DNA of 64,000 nt. Source: Orientallactaga sibirica (taxonomy: Eukaryota; Chordata; Mammalia; Rodentia; Dipodidae). The position numbers were made by a program, and so were the translations under genes. Position 1 is the stretch's first letter. Every line of letters starts with the position of its first letter. Shown here piece by piece: positions 22,340 through 32,524 of the stretch. The stretch spans positions 897,501 to 961,500 of the forward strand of contig JAEOAD010000032.1 of the NCBI GenBank assembly GCA_036365145.1. Direction: 5' to 3'. The notes beneath the pieces are model-generated. The model was not told the DNA's origin, made no database searches, and saw nothing but the letters and a program-made list of their open reading frames with translations.

Positions 22340-23437
22340 TTATTCCTTTTTTGCTATAGTTTGCCCATTGCAAAGATTCAGGAACCTTGTGTATGGAATG
22401 CTAGCCTGCTGCCCTGGGGTGGGGTGGGGTGCAGTGGTGATTGTCAGGGCAGTGGTCCCTGGAGTTCTGTTAGGCTGGGGTGGGGGATACTGGCCTACTG
22501 GCCCGTGTTCTTTATGTAGGTGGGAGGGATGGGGGACCACAATCACCCTAGTTGGGCTGAGGCAGGGTAGGGTGGGAGCACTGGCCTACCTCCCTGGATC
22601 CCTGATCTGCCCTGGGAGGGGAGAGTGGTGGCACCTGACTGCTGATAGGGCTCAGGAAGGCTAGGGGGGCACCTGGCCAGTGATGGGGATGTGGCCAGTG
22701 AGGGAGGGATTGGACTGGTCAGTCAGACTGGCAGAGTCAGCCGTGCCTCCTGATTGGGTCGCCCTGGAAGCTGGGTGGTAATGGCAGGCGTCTGCCAGTA
22801 GGTCAGACCGGCAAGATCCTCCGGCCTCTGGATCAGGTCACGCTGGGCACTAGCAGCTAATGGCGGGCTTCCACCAGTCACTCGGATTGGCAGGGTCTGC
22901 CACGGCCCCTGGTCAGGTTGCGCCAGGTGCTAGCAGGTAATGGCCCCAGATCGGGTCGTGCAGGGCGCTGGCGGCTAATGGCGGGCTTCTGCCAGTCAAT
23001 CCGACTGGCAGGGTCCGCTGGGGTCCCGGGTCACATTGCGCCGGACACTAGTGGCTAATGGCGGGCTTCAGCCAGTTGATCGGACTGGCAGGGTCTGCCG
23101 CAGCCCCAGATTGGGTCACGTCAGGTGCTAGTGGCTAATGGCGGGCTTCTGCTGGTCACTCGCATTGGCAGGGTCCGCCTGACTCTGGCTGATAATGGCG
23201 GGCATCTGGCCGCCAGTTTGGGTCACCCCAGCCCAGAGGACCTAACCTGCAGTGGTCCCTATCCTAGAGCGTGGGAATCAGTGGATTCCCTATTTTTTCA
23301 TCCACCCCCTCCCTCTAGCTGGATGCAGGGGCCAGCAAACCCTTTAAGAAATCTTTTAAATGTTTAAATATCTTGCTTTTACTTCCCTGTAAGGTGAGGC
23401 AAGGTTAGGCTGACACCATCTTGACCGAACTCCCATC
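22340..23437 (-). promoter_or_regulatory. L1 5' UTR (GC-rich, probable internal promoter)
   Basis: This is GC-rich compared with the AT-rich surroundings and is bounded by the ORF1 start and the TSD. The ORF1-proximal half (22,340-22,775) is non-repetitive with G-rich runs. The distal part contains a tandem array (separate entry), and the outermost about 200 bp (23,240-23,437) is a different unique segment. L1 5' UTRs carry an internal RNA polymerase II promoter; promoter function here is inferred from position. Confidence 0.85.
22779..23240 (-). repeat. L1 5' UTR monomer array, about 80-bp period
   Basis: The phrase 'taatggc(g/a)ggc' or its start recurs at 22,779, 22,858, 22,938, 22,976, 23,056, 23,136 and 23,193. 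Four spacings are 79-80 bp; the 38- and 57-bp spacings are internally deleted units. Each unit has 'cagtc', 'actggcagggtc' and 'ggtca/g...cgc' in order, and CpG dinucleotides are frequent. Mouse L1 families also use tandem 5' UTR monomers, of about 200 bp. Confidence 0.9.
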
Positions 23438-23538
23438 TTCAGCTAATTCTTCCTGGAAGCAACCTCAGCGACCTGCCCAAGAAGAATGTCTGGATTTCTA
23501 ATCTGATCAAGTTGACAACAGAACTTAACCATCATACA
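23438..23538 (-). mobile_element. ERVL-type LTR (MLT2-like), antisense, right part
   Basis: After the right TSD copy the LTR continues with 'cctggaagcaacctcagcga', paralogous to 'ctagaaatgtcttcac...' in the copy at 13.6 kb. It ends 'aacttaaccatcataca', the reverse of a TGTATGATGG start. It joins the part at 15,366-15,822. Confidence 0.7.
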
Positions 23539-24267
23539 ATCTGAAATGAGTCCTACAGTTAATGAGTTCAGTAATGTCTCAGGACATCAGATCAGCACTC
23601 AAAAACCAGCTGCATTCCTGCATACTCTCAATAAATACACAGAAACAGAAATATAAGATGCCATGCAAATTAATAATTGCTGAAACCCCACTTAAGTACA
23701 CAATGCCAGAATAGTACAAGACTTTTATGTGTAAGATCTGAATGCTGAAAACTATAAAATATTCCTGAAGGGACAAAAGCATAACTTCAATAAATGATGC
23801 TGCTTCATGCTGTGTTGGGTAAGATGGAACCAGTGTACATGTCAAGTCTTTTCAGATTGATCAATTGATATAATTCCTATTCAAATGCCAGCTATTTTTT
23901 AGACCTATACAAGATAATTTAAAACAATTATATGATCATGTATAATCCCTAGAATAAGTAAGACAGTCTTATCTTGCTCGGTTTTATTATGTAGCTACAG
24001 GAGTCAAGATAGTGTGTGCTTGTGAGGCAGTATAGAAACATAGATCACTGAAACAGACTAGAGAACCTGGGAACAGCCCTTCCCAGCATGACCCTATCCA
24101 ACTGACCAAGCACAGTTTATCAAGTTTTCATAAAGGGGCAAAAACGTATTTACAGAGAGTAACCCTTCTTTTTAATAAGTGATGTTGGAGCCACTGGACA
24201 TCCATAGAAAAAATAAATTAGTCTACAGAAATTATATATTTCATAGAAATCACCTTCTCATTGTTGA

Positions 24268-24594
24268 GACAAAGCATTTAACCAGAAGTGGTTTATTAAA
24301 GGAAATGGTTTATTTTAGGCTTACAATTTTGTGAAAAGCTTTTATTATGGTGGGGACCTCATGGCAGAGCAGACAACCCATTCACATCTTCATCCATCAC
24401 TTACAAGGCAAGAACAGTGTGAGTGACTTAGCTCTGAACATCCAGTGGGCTAGACTAATAAACTTCAAGCCACCCCAGTGACATACAACCTTTAATAAGG
24501 CTCTAACTCTTACAGGCTCTGCTAGCTGACAACCAAATATGAAGTTTAATCACAAACACTGGAGGTTTGACATTCAAACAACCACATATTTTTA
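24268..24594 (-). mobile_element. MaLR-like LTR piece, antisense
   Basis: The plus strand carries 'ggaaatggtttattttaggc', 'tatggtggggacctcatggc', 'catccagtgggctagac', 'aataaggctctaac' and 'tgacattcaaacaac', which read in reverse like a MaLR-type LTR. It interrupts the ancient L1. Confidence 0.5.
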
Positions 24595-25251
24595 CAGCAT
24601 TTGTATCAAACTAGGTAAAATTCATTAATACAAAATATGCAATTATGAAACCTTTGCAGCAAAATAGGTATAAATCTGTGAGATCAATAAATAGTAAAAA
24701 AGTTGTTTTCCCTATTTGACATGAAAATCGAGAGACTTAAAAATTGATAAATTGAATGCCTTCAAAATTAAAAGCTTTTGCCTCATGAGTAAAATAAAAC
24801 GACAAGCTAAAAATTAGAAAATGCTTTTGCAACCTGCATATTATAGCACAGTTAGTAGATCAGAAGGCAAATATTAAAAAAGTGAAAAATTAAAACAGAA
24901 AATGGGCAAAATACAGAGTCATGCATTTCAATAAAGAAGGTATACGCATAGTAACTCAACACATAAAGATGCCAGCTCCACATCCTTAGACATCAGGGCT
25001 AATGTTAACTTATACAATAGTGGTATGACTCTACTCTAATCATAATAGCTCAAAAAATGCTGAGGATGTACAGAGAAATCTGATCACTCATATGTTTCTG
25101 ACAGGAATATAAAATAATACAGTAATCTGGAAAATAATTTGAACTTTTTTATAAAATTAAAATGCAGTTGATAATTGATCTGGTAATTAAACTTGTGGAC
25201 ACTGATCTCTGACAAAAAGAAAAAGTTCGCACACAAAGAAACCTATAACAG

Positions 25252-25406
25252 GGCTGGATAGATGGCTTAACAGTTAAGGCACTTGCCTGCAAAGCCTAAG
25301 GACCCAGGTTTGATTCCCCAGTCTTCACATAAGCCAGATACACAAGGTGGTATATGAATGTAGAGTTCATTTGCAATGGCTAGAGGCCCTGATATGACAT
25401 ACCTAT

Positions 25407-25438
<32 letters not shown>

Positions 25439-25494
25439 ATCTGCCTCTGTCCTTCTCTTTCTCTCAAATAAATAAGTAAAATATTTCTTTAAGA
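25252..25494 (+). mobile_element. tRNA-derived SINE, short form
   Basis: The head 'gggctggatagatggcttaa', a tRNA-like B-box region 'ggtttgattcccca', a (TC)n stretch at about 25,410-25,440 and an AAATAAATAAG tail. It is inserted in the ancient L1. Confidence 0.93.
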
Positions 25495-25789
25495 ACTTAT
25501 AACAAATGTTAATAGTGGATTACTCATAATATAAAAAATGTGGAAATTGTCCAGATGTTCATCAAAAGGTTAATCTGTTGCACTTGCATTCCATACAAAA
25601 CTACTCAATAACAAAAAGGAATTAACTGTTGCTACATATAACATGAATGAATCTTCAGGGTGTTATGCTGAGTGAAAGATGGCTGTGCACAAAGGCTAAA
25701 TAGCACATGTTTCATTTCCATGACATTTAGAAGATGGCATTTTTTTTAATGGAGCACAAATTATAGGTCTTGAAAAGTTAGATAGTTTT

Positions 25790-26509
25790 CATGATATATG
25801 AAGAAATAATGTAGAATCAAAACTATATGTACGCACACACACAGATGTGTACTTCCTTGTGGAGCAAATTGATCTAGTTAAGGTAAATTTAGCATTGGTA
25901 ACATGTCTTCTCATTGATTTCAAGCATTCTAGCTTTACGAGTTGGCCATTCAGTGATTTGCTGTCCCTTCCCAAAAATGAAAAGTTATTATGAGATAAGG
26001 TCAATATTGAATTCTGTGCATTCTTCAAAGATAACTGAAGTATGAACAATGTGTCAAACTGATATAGATATTTTCATTTTATTTCATCGGAGGCCAACTT
26101 ACATTGAGAATTTCTGTTGTATTTATGTACCAACTTTTGTTGTATGAAGTGTAATGTACTGACTTTGACAGGAACCTGGTATTCATGATGTTCTTTGTCA
26201 CAGTCTGTGTTATACCCATTATGTGATTACAACATTAGGGCCAAAAGTACACTGGGTGAGATTCAAAACAGAAGTAATGGCAATTTAAAAATGAAAGAGA
26301 ACAGAAGGTAAAACAAATTCATCTTAGTAGGCTATAGGTTAACTGAGACAGCTTCAAGAGACTTAATATATAGTTAGTGGCAGTGTCCAAAGGGAAAATT
26401 GTGCATATTAATAAAAAGATATTTTGTATATATGTATTATGCTATATGTATCAGATGTGTGTGCAGGTATGTGTAATATGCACATATATGTCCTGACTCC
26501 ATGTCCTGC
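25790..26509. other. Unclassified AT-rich stretch
   Basis: Only short incidental frames are present and no recognisable repeat. Confidence 0.4.
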
Positions 26510-26514
26510 GTGCT

Positions 26515-26791
26515 CTTATAGTGTCTGGAGGAGAACTTTGGGTGTCCCCCTTCATCAGTCATCCACCTGTTTTTCCTTACAATGAACTCTGTTATTGATC
26601 CCAAAGCTTGCCACTTGTGAACCCCAGTGATTCTCCTATCCCTGCTCCCAGGACTGGAGTTATAGTTATGCATGGCCATGCCCATGGGTTACATGGGTTC
26701 TGGAGATTCAAATTTAGGTGGTCTCAGGTCCCCTCAGACCCTCATGCTTGCACAGGAAGTGCACTTAACCTCTGAATCATCTCTCCAGCCT
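26515..26791 (-). mobile_element. B3-like SINE, antisense
   Basis: The plus strand shows 'gtctggaggagaactttggg', 'gggttacatgggttctggag', 'catgcttgcacaggaagtgc' and 'ctgaatcatctctccagcc', the reverse of a B2/B3-type tRNA head. Confidence 0.85.
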
Positions 26792-26892
26792 AAGAAAAGT
26801 ATTTTTGAAGAAATAATGACATAAAAACACTAAACTAAGTTACATTATGTTCCCATGGCAAGTATTTAACATATTCCCTTTTAATGTAAAAC

Positions 26893-26895
<3 letters not shown>

Positions 26896-26942
<47 letters not shown>
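26896..26942. repeat. (TA)n microsatellite
   Basis: About 23 TA units without interruption. Confidence 0.97.
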
Positions 26943-26945
<3 letters not shown>

Positions 26946-26949
26946 AGAT

Positions 26950-27674
26950 TCTTCTCTTGGTTCAGTAAAAATGTAGCTCCAGTGATTCCTTCACCGAAGT
27001 TTTTAAGTAATGATATTTTCAGAGTTTTTGTACCTTCTGAAAATGCCATCTGTTTCCTTTCTGTGTGAATGACTATGTGTACTTTCTGAGTCCAGCCCTT
27101 TCTGCCTAGAGAGTATGCATGTGTCCAACTGTCTTGTGGAATTGGATGGGGCTTGCTTTTTAGCAATGTGATCTTTATACTCAAGGGAGAATTTAATGAG
27201 GCATTTATTCAACAATCTGCATCCTGTTTTCTCAGAACGTAGACTGTGTTTCATTTCCTTGAAAAGTGTCTTTCAAGATAGACAGTGTCTATGCTATGTT
27301 TTTACAGTTTTAGATTAGTTTTAATTTATGCATTTTTTGTATCTCCCTGGCCTTTTGTCTTCTAAATATTCTCTTAAGAGCATTTTATTTTGCTGGTCTC
27401 TTTTAATCCTGTCCTTCGTAATTCTTCTAGCAGTGTGAGCAGCATATGTTCTCCACTTATTAACAATTTTGCCCACATTTCAGCGATGTTCTTGTCCTTC
27501 CATTTCTTAGCACTTCTGCTCTAGATTCATCATATTCTTACTATTTTTCTAAATTCATACATCTTTGCCCATATTCATTAGATATTATTGATTCATCATG
27601 CCTTCTGAAAATATTGTCTGACAGCTTCCCATGCTGGTATCATCATCAGTACTTTTTAAAGCTTTTGTTGTGTA
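26950..27674. other. Unclassified stretch
   Basis: No gene or named repeat is recognised. Two overlapping minus-strand frames (27,184-26,840 and 27,254-27,003) run through or beside the (TA)n repeat and are incidental. Confidence 0.4.
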
Positions 27675-27869
27675 TTTAATTAATTAATTAATTTATTTAT
27701 TTAGAGGGGGAAAGGAGAGAGAATGGGCTTGCCAGGGCCTCTGGTCACTGCAAACTCCAGATGAATGTACCACCTTGTTCATCTGGCTTATGTGGGTCTT
27801 GGGGAATTGAACCAGGGTTCTTAAGCTTCTCAGCCAAGTACCTTAACCACTAAGCCATTTCTCTAGTCA
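27675..27869 (-). mobile_element. tRNA-derived SINE, short form, antisense
   Basis: An AATT-rich tail, 'gggcttgccagggcctct', 'catctggcttatgtgggtct', 'ggggaattgaaccaggg' and 'ccactaagccatttctcta' give the full reverse layout. Confidence 0.9.
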
Positions 27870-28339
27870 CCTCATCATCAGTATTTTTATAGAAGGCATG
27901 CTTCCTAAGGATTTTGACTTCTTGTTGGCTTCTCAATTCATCTTTCATACCTCACTGTTCTTTTTTGATGAGATATTTCTGAAAGAACTATTTTTTTTTT
28001 CTCTATAACTGTTGATTGCAGAAAGTTTACTGAATGGTGAGTGAACAAGAACACTCCCTAAGAATCAAGAAGTCCTGTGTGGCTTCTTTAGCCTTTTATG
28101 TCTCATTAGTAAAATGAAGTAGAGAGAGGTTGGAGAGTCTTATATTGATTCTGATTTGTCAATTTCTTTGGGCATTTGTTCTACTACAGTCAAAATTTTG
28201 GAAGAAACTGATTATTCCTCACTAATCTTATTGTTTGGTATAATTTATGTTACATAGTGAAGGAAAGGATAATTTTATGTGTTCAACTTCAACTTAGAAG
28301 TTCATAAAATTCTCTTCAATGTCTTGGAAAAAGTAACCT
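27870..28339. other. Unclassified stretch
   Basis: Nothing recognisable. Confidence 0.4.
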
Positions 28340-28605
28340 GTACTCTTAAAAAGATGACAGCCTTGTGTCACTTTGCATCTGGCTAAACATGGGACCTGAG
28401 ATTGGAACTGGAGGGAACCACTGTTCTTAGGCTTAGGCAGGGCAAGCCATCTCTCCAGCTTTTTTTTTTTTTTAAACAGAGAGAACCACTGCCAGCAGCC
28501 TCTCAGCCACTGCCATGAACTCTCCTTCCAGGCAAGTCTCAACTTTTTTAAACATGGGACCTGTGTGGTATTCTAGCAGGGTTTCTTAGTCTCCAGCCCG
28601 AGTCT
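28340..28605 (-). mobile_element. Rearranged tRNA-SINE fragments, antisense
   Basis: Parts of the long-form SINE appear out of normal order: 'catctggctaaacatgggac' and 'aagccatctctccagc' (28,378-28,460), then a T-run with 'cagcagcctctcagccactg' (28,461-28,520), then 'aaacatgggacctgtgtgg' again (28,550). It looks like two truncated copies or one copy with a partial internal duplication. Confidence 0.65.
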
Positions 28606-28609
28606 CAAC

Positions 28610-28987
28610 TTTTAAAGAAGGAAGAAGAGAATCGCCCATTGACCTATAGATAAATTCAAGTGTGATGTCAGATAAATATATGTTTATAGTTGAAAATAAG
28701 TTCTCCATGTGGTGTAGAATTATTTTCCAGTAGATGAGGAGAAGGTCCTGCCCAAGTCTGATCTTGCACAGAAAGAAAATCAGACAGGTTACTGTCACTT
28801 AAACACTGCCTGTAATCACTGCAGCAAATAATTGAAGAATTAAAATTTGTACTTAAGACCTCATAAAATGATCCACTACTTTAAAAATCATCTGTATATT
28901 TCTTCCCAAGTTTTTTTTTTTTTTTTAAATTGGATGAGATCCATGGCCATTTCAGAAATCAATTTGCCAGAGCAAAAAGCTGACTGT
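28610..28987. other. Unclassified stretch
   Basis: Nothing recognisable apart from a T-run at about 28,911-28,926. Confidence 0.4.
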
Positions 28988-29122
28988 AGCTGGGCATGGT
29001 GGCACACAACTTTAATCCCAGCACTTGGGAGGCAGAGGTAGGAGGATCACTGAGAGTTCGAGGCCACCCTGAGACTACATAGTGAATTCCAGGTCAGCCT
29101 GAGCCACAGTGAGACTCTACCT

Positions 29123-29156
<34 letters not shown>
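28988..29156 (+). mobile_element. B1-like SINE with A33 tail
   Basis: A complete, little-diverged copy: 'agctgggcatggtggcacac', 'agttcgaggccaccctgaga', 'ctacatagtgaattccaggt', and a pure A-run at 29,124-29,156. The intact tail suggests a recent insertion. Confidence 0.96.
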
Positions 29157-29159
<3 letters not shown>

Positions 29160-29160
<1 letters not shown>

Positions 29161-30185
29161 GACTGTACCACACTAGACATTCCACATGGGATGCTTGGCC
29201 TGGGTGTGCATGCATAGGCATTTAGGTGTCCCTAGGCTGATCCAATGAGATAGGCCCTGTGGCATGCTATGATAGACTCTACTGTGCTGATTGATATGGA
29301 GCAGTAGACAAGGAAATTTTAAGAATCATGTCTAGATATCTTGTTTGTATGGCTGAATGGAAAGTTTTATCTGTTGGTGAAATAAAAATGTAGAAGCAAT
29401 AGCAGGTCTGAGAATACAAGAAAGAAATGAGTGTAGCTTTCAACAAGGTAGGTTTTCAGGATGCCCAGCAGACAGCTGAATATATGTTACGGTGCTCAAG
29501 AGAGAGGTATGAGTTGGAAAAAGGGATTTAGAAGACATCAACTTCATGTCAAGGGTCTGTCAACTAGGACTCAAGTGAAGGCCCCAAGATTCATTCTATA
29601 TCCAATAGACCAAATAAGATACAAAAGAATTCTTTATACAGACAGAGAGAGCATTTCTCCTTGAGGAATGGCATTCTAACGGTGGGAAAGTTTAGTATTT
29701 TAAAACCCATTGCAGTCCCCTTGTGAGGTGTAGCTTTTGATAAGTGATAATACTGTCTGTGCCTATGCTATAAAAATCAGTATTTATCCTACTGAAGTTG
29801 CATTAGAGATAATAAAAAGAAAACTGCACAATATTTTAACTTAGTGAAAGCAGCTAGGACATTTTTGTCCTATACTCTGTAATTATTAATATAACTTTTA
29901 AGGAAAGAGTATTATGAAAATAAGTGAGAAGGGGAAACAACTATGTATATATGTGTGTTTTGTTTCATTTTTTTCCTATTTTAACCATTTTAACACATAC
30001 CTTTACTGGCATTGATTATATTTGCAATGCTTAACAGTAGGCATCACTACCATGGGAAATTACTGCTAAAGGGCTAGAGGGATTCCATTTAGCATGAGAA
30101 AAAGTTCTTTTCCAATATTGAGCTGTGTTTGAGGTCTTGAAAAAGTGCTAGGTAAAGTAGAAAGATATGGACTTCAAAGTGAATT
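29160..30185. other. Unclassified stretch
   Basis: There is no coding support and no recognised repeat. The only frames are short (67 codons or fewer). Confidence 0.4.
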
Positions 30186-30357
30186 TTTTTTTTTTTTTTT
30201 TTTTTTTTTTGGTTTTTCAAGGTGGGGTCTCATTCTGGTCCAGGCTGACCTGGAATTAACGATGTAGTCTCAGGGTGGCCTCAAACTCTCAGCGATCCTC
30301 CTACCTCTCTGCCATCCTGAGTGCTGGGATTAAAGGCGTGTGCCACCACACCCGGCT
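30186..30357 (-). mobile_element. B1-like SINE, antisense
   Basis: A T-run tail (30,187-30,210), 'caaggtggggtctcattctg', 'ctcagggtggcctcaaactc' and 'gccaccacacccggc' head. It forms a tail-out inverted pair with the next entry. Confidence 0.95.
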
Positions 30358-30375
30358 TCAAAATGAATACTTTTA

Positions 30376-30510
30376 GTCAAGGGTGGTGCACACTTTAATT
30401 CTAGCACTCAGAGGGAGGAGGATCACTGTGAGTTTGAGGCCAGCCTGAGACTACATAATGAATTCCAGGTCAGCCTGGGCTAGAGAGAGACCTACTTTCA
30501 GAAACAAAGG
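30376..30510 (+). mobile_element. B1-like SINE, sense
   Basis: 'agcactcagagggaggagga', 'gaggccagcctgagactaca' and 'ccaggtcagcctgggctaga'. Only 18 bp separate it from the opposing B1 at 30,186-30,357. Confidence 0.92.
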
Positions 30511-30514
30511 GAAA

Positions 30515-31078
30515 AAAGTGGGTACTTTTGAAAACTAACTCTTCATTTTCAAGGTTACTCTTTCTGATGATTAATCTTGATTGGAGCCAATAAATGATTG
30601 AGATCAGTAAAGCTTACTTTTGGGTGAGTTTCTGAGGGTGTTTCAGAAATGACTAACTGAGGGGAAAGAAAATGCCCCTAGGAAGAAGTATCCAGATTGG
30701 GAGGGGGGGAGGCTAGAAGGAGAAAGTCAGGTAGGAGGCGCAGTCTCTGCTTATTGTCCACCTTGAGGTGAGTGTCTGACACGCACGACTGCCTCCACAC
30801 TGGTCTTCATCACAGGCCCAGAGTCAATGGAAGCAAAGACTGTGGACCTGAAATTATGTGTCTAAGACATTTGTTTTTCCTATTTGATCTATTTATATCA
30901 TGCACCTTTTTCACAGCATTACCAAATCTGACTAACCAAGTAACCATTCCTTATGTAAGGCATCTCTCAAGTTTTACAAGCTCCAAAGGGAGGTGTTGAT
31001 ATGACAATAATAGGATGGCTGTGAGGACAAAAGTCAGATCATACATACAGGTGTACCTTGTCTGAAAATAGAAATTTG
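30515..31078. other. Unclassified stretch
   Basis: Nothing recognisable; one G-rich run at about 30,700-30,712. Confidence 0.4.
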
Positions 31079-31300
31079 AGGGCTGGAGGGATGGCTTAGC
31101 AGGTAAGGCATTTGCCTGCAAAGCCAAAGGACCCAGGTTAGACTCCTCAGGACCCACCTTAGCCAGATGCGCAATGGAGTCCACATATCTGGAGTTCATT
31201 TGTAGTGACTGGAGGCCCTGGTATGGCCATTCTCTCTCTCTTTCCCTTTTGTTCTGTCAAATAAATAAATAAGTAAAAATGAAATATTTTAAAAAATAAA
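31079..31300 (+). mobile_element. tRNA-derived SINE, short form
   Basis: The head 'agggctggagggatggctta', 'tgcctgcaaagccaaaggac', 'atctggagttcatttgtagt', a TC-rich stretch and an AAATAAATAAATAAG tail. Confidence 0.93.
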
Positions 31301-31886
31301 ATAGACATTTGAATATATGTCAATTTATCTTAACTACTTGCAGCCTGAAGAGGGTTATATTGTGTTGGATGTCAACAGTCCAATATCCGTTTGTCTATCT
31401 GCTCACAGTGATCTCTTGAGAATTGGTAGATCGTGGTAAAATAAGAACAGTTGAATGTCAATCAGCTGTCTAAGGGATGACAAGGATTTACTGTGATCTA
31501 GTGGAGAGAAACAAGTGCATTTGTGAATATCATGTAAGAGATCTTGAAATGCTGCAAAGGGTCTTAGAGGAGGGGTTTAATACAAAAGACACGCTGAGAG
31601 TGTATTTCAGAAGTCAAAAGTAGAATTAGATATCTTGCTGAGGAATTGAGAGAAAGCTAACGGTGATGGAGGAAGAAAGGGAGAGGAGAAAGAGAAGGGG
31701 GGGGAGGAGAGGCTTAGATTGAGCCACACTCTAGGTTAGTATTTTTTTAAATAGAGTTGCAGAATGATATTTCTACAAAGACCAGTGTAACAAGGTGGGG
31801 CTGGGTAATCAGGCAAGTGGCTGGCTCTTGATTTTCTGGTAATATAACTTTTGAAAAAGAAAGATGGTGAAGAGTTTCACTTATTT
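31301..31886. other. Unclassified stretch with a purine run
   Basis: There is a purine-rich run at about 31,660-31,715 and otherwise nothing recognisable. Confidence 0.4.
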
Positions 31887-31887
31887 G

Positions 31888-32521
31888 TTGTGACTATGAA
31901 CAGGCCAGCACTGGGAAGGTTGAGCCACCTGGGACACTCCTTATCTTGAGCAATTAACACAGCCTTCCCCTAAACAATACCCTTAGCAGCCTGTTGGCAG
32001 CCTGGACAAGGCTGCACAAACACCCCACTCCTTACAATGAACTCTGTCCCTCCTTCCCTTAGCAGCCATTACTGGTGATCAGTTTCCTTTCTGATATGTT
32101 CTCAGATCCAGGATGAGGACAGCAACAGGACAGCCAGTGTGGACTGGTTTGGGATGTATGAGCGACAAGTCAAACTGTGTCCTCTAAGGGAACTTTTAGG
32201 GAGACACCCCTATCTGTCATCATATGCATATGTATAACCTAGGGTACATATAATTAAAATCTAATGCATCATGGGAAGGAACATGTGCAGTAGAGAAAAT
32301 GTTAACAAAAAACTGTTAATTAATGAGAGGACCATCCCAATTACACCCTTAGCAACTGGTTGGTACACCCCTAGAAATTCTCTAAAGAGAAGCCCAGTCC
32401 ACTTCTCAGGGCCCTTGAGTACTCTCCACTTCAGTGGGCCACTGCCATTTTGTTCTTAATAAAGTTTCCTGTTGTTTAACTACTGTGTACACTTTGCTTC
32501 GATTCTTTGAGTAAGACACCA
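31888..32521 (+). mobile_element. ERV1-like solo LTR (tentative)
   Basis: A late polyadenylation-type signal 'cttaataaagtttcctgttg' (about 32,455) is followed by 'cttcgattctttgagtaaga' and an '...acacca' end at 32,521, typical of class I LTR R/U5 layout. The left boundary (tgttgtgac near 31,887) is a guess. The sequence after the end could be a scrap of the internal leader. I see no retroviral coding region nearby. Confidence 0.4.
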
Positions 32522-32524
32522 AGG

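Larger units (their letters stand above)
15823..23437 (-). mobile_element. Complete-length L1 retrotransposon, antisense, inactive
   Basis: The element is about 7.6 kb. In sense (minus-strand) order it holds a GC-rich monomeric 5' UTR (23,437-22,340), ORF1 (22,338 to about 21,350), a short spacer with an A28 run, ORF2 (21,151 to about 17,316), a 3' UTR and a tail at 15,823-15,840. A 14-bp identical TSD, 'ttcagctaattctt', flanks it at 15,809-15,822 and 23,438-23,451. This marks ordinary target-primed reverse transcription and shows the 5' end is essentially complete. Both ORFs carry disabling changes, so it cannot move on its own. The TSD is still perfect and most motifs are readable, so the insertion is not ancient. 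Confidence 0.95.
23540..25780 (+). mobile_element. Ancient L1 ORF2 C-terminal region, sense (right part of the nest host)
   Basis: L1 ORF2-like boxes occur in order: 'aatgtctcaggacatcagat', 'aactataaaatattcctgaa', 'tatgtagctacaggagtcaa', 'atagatcactgaaacagac', 'tttaataagtgatgttggag', 'aaaagcttttgcctcatgag', 'aaatgggcaaaatacagag' and 'aaaggaattaactgttgcta'. It is interrupted by an LTR-like piece (24,268-24,594) and a SINE (25,252-25,494). All frames are closed by many stops. Confidence 0.7.

Noticed and set aside
22779..23240. Possible CRISPR-like or satellite array
   Set aside because: Units are directly adjacent with no unique spacers and sit in an L1 5' UTR; it is a promoter monomer array in a vertebrate genome.
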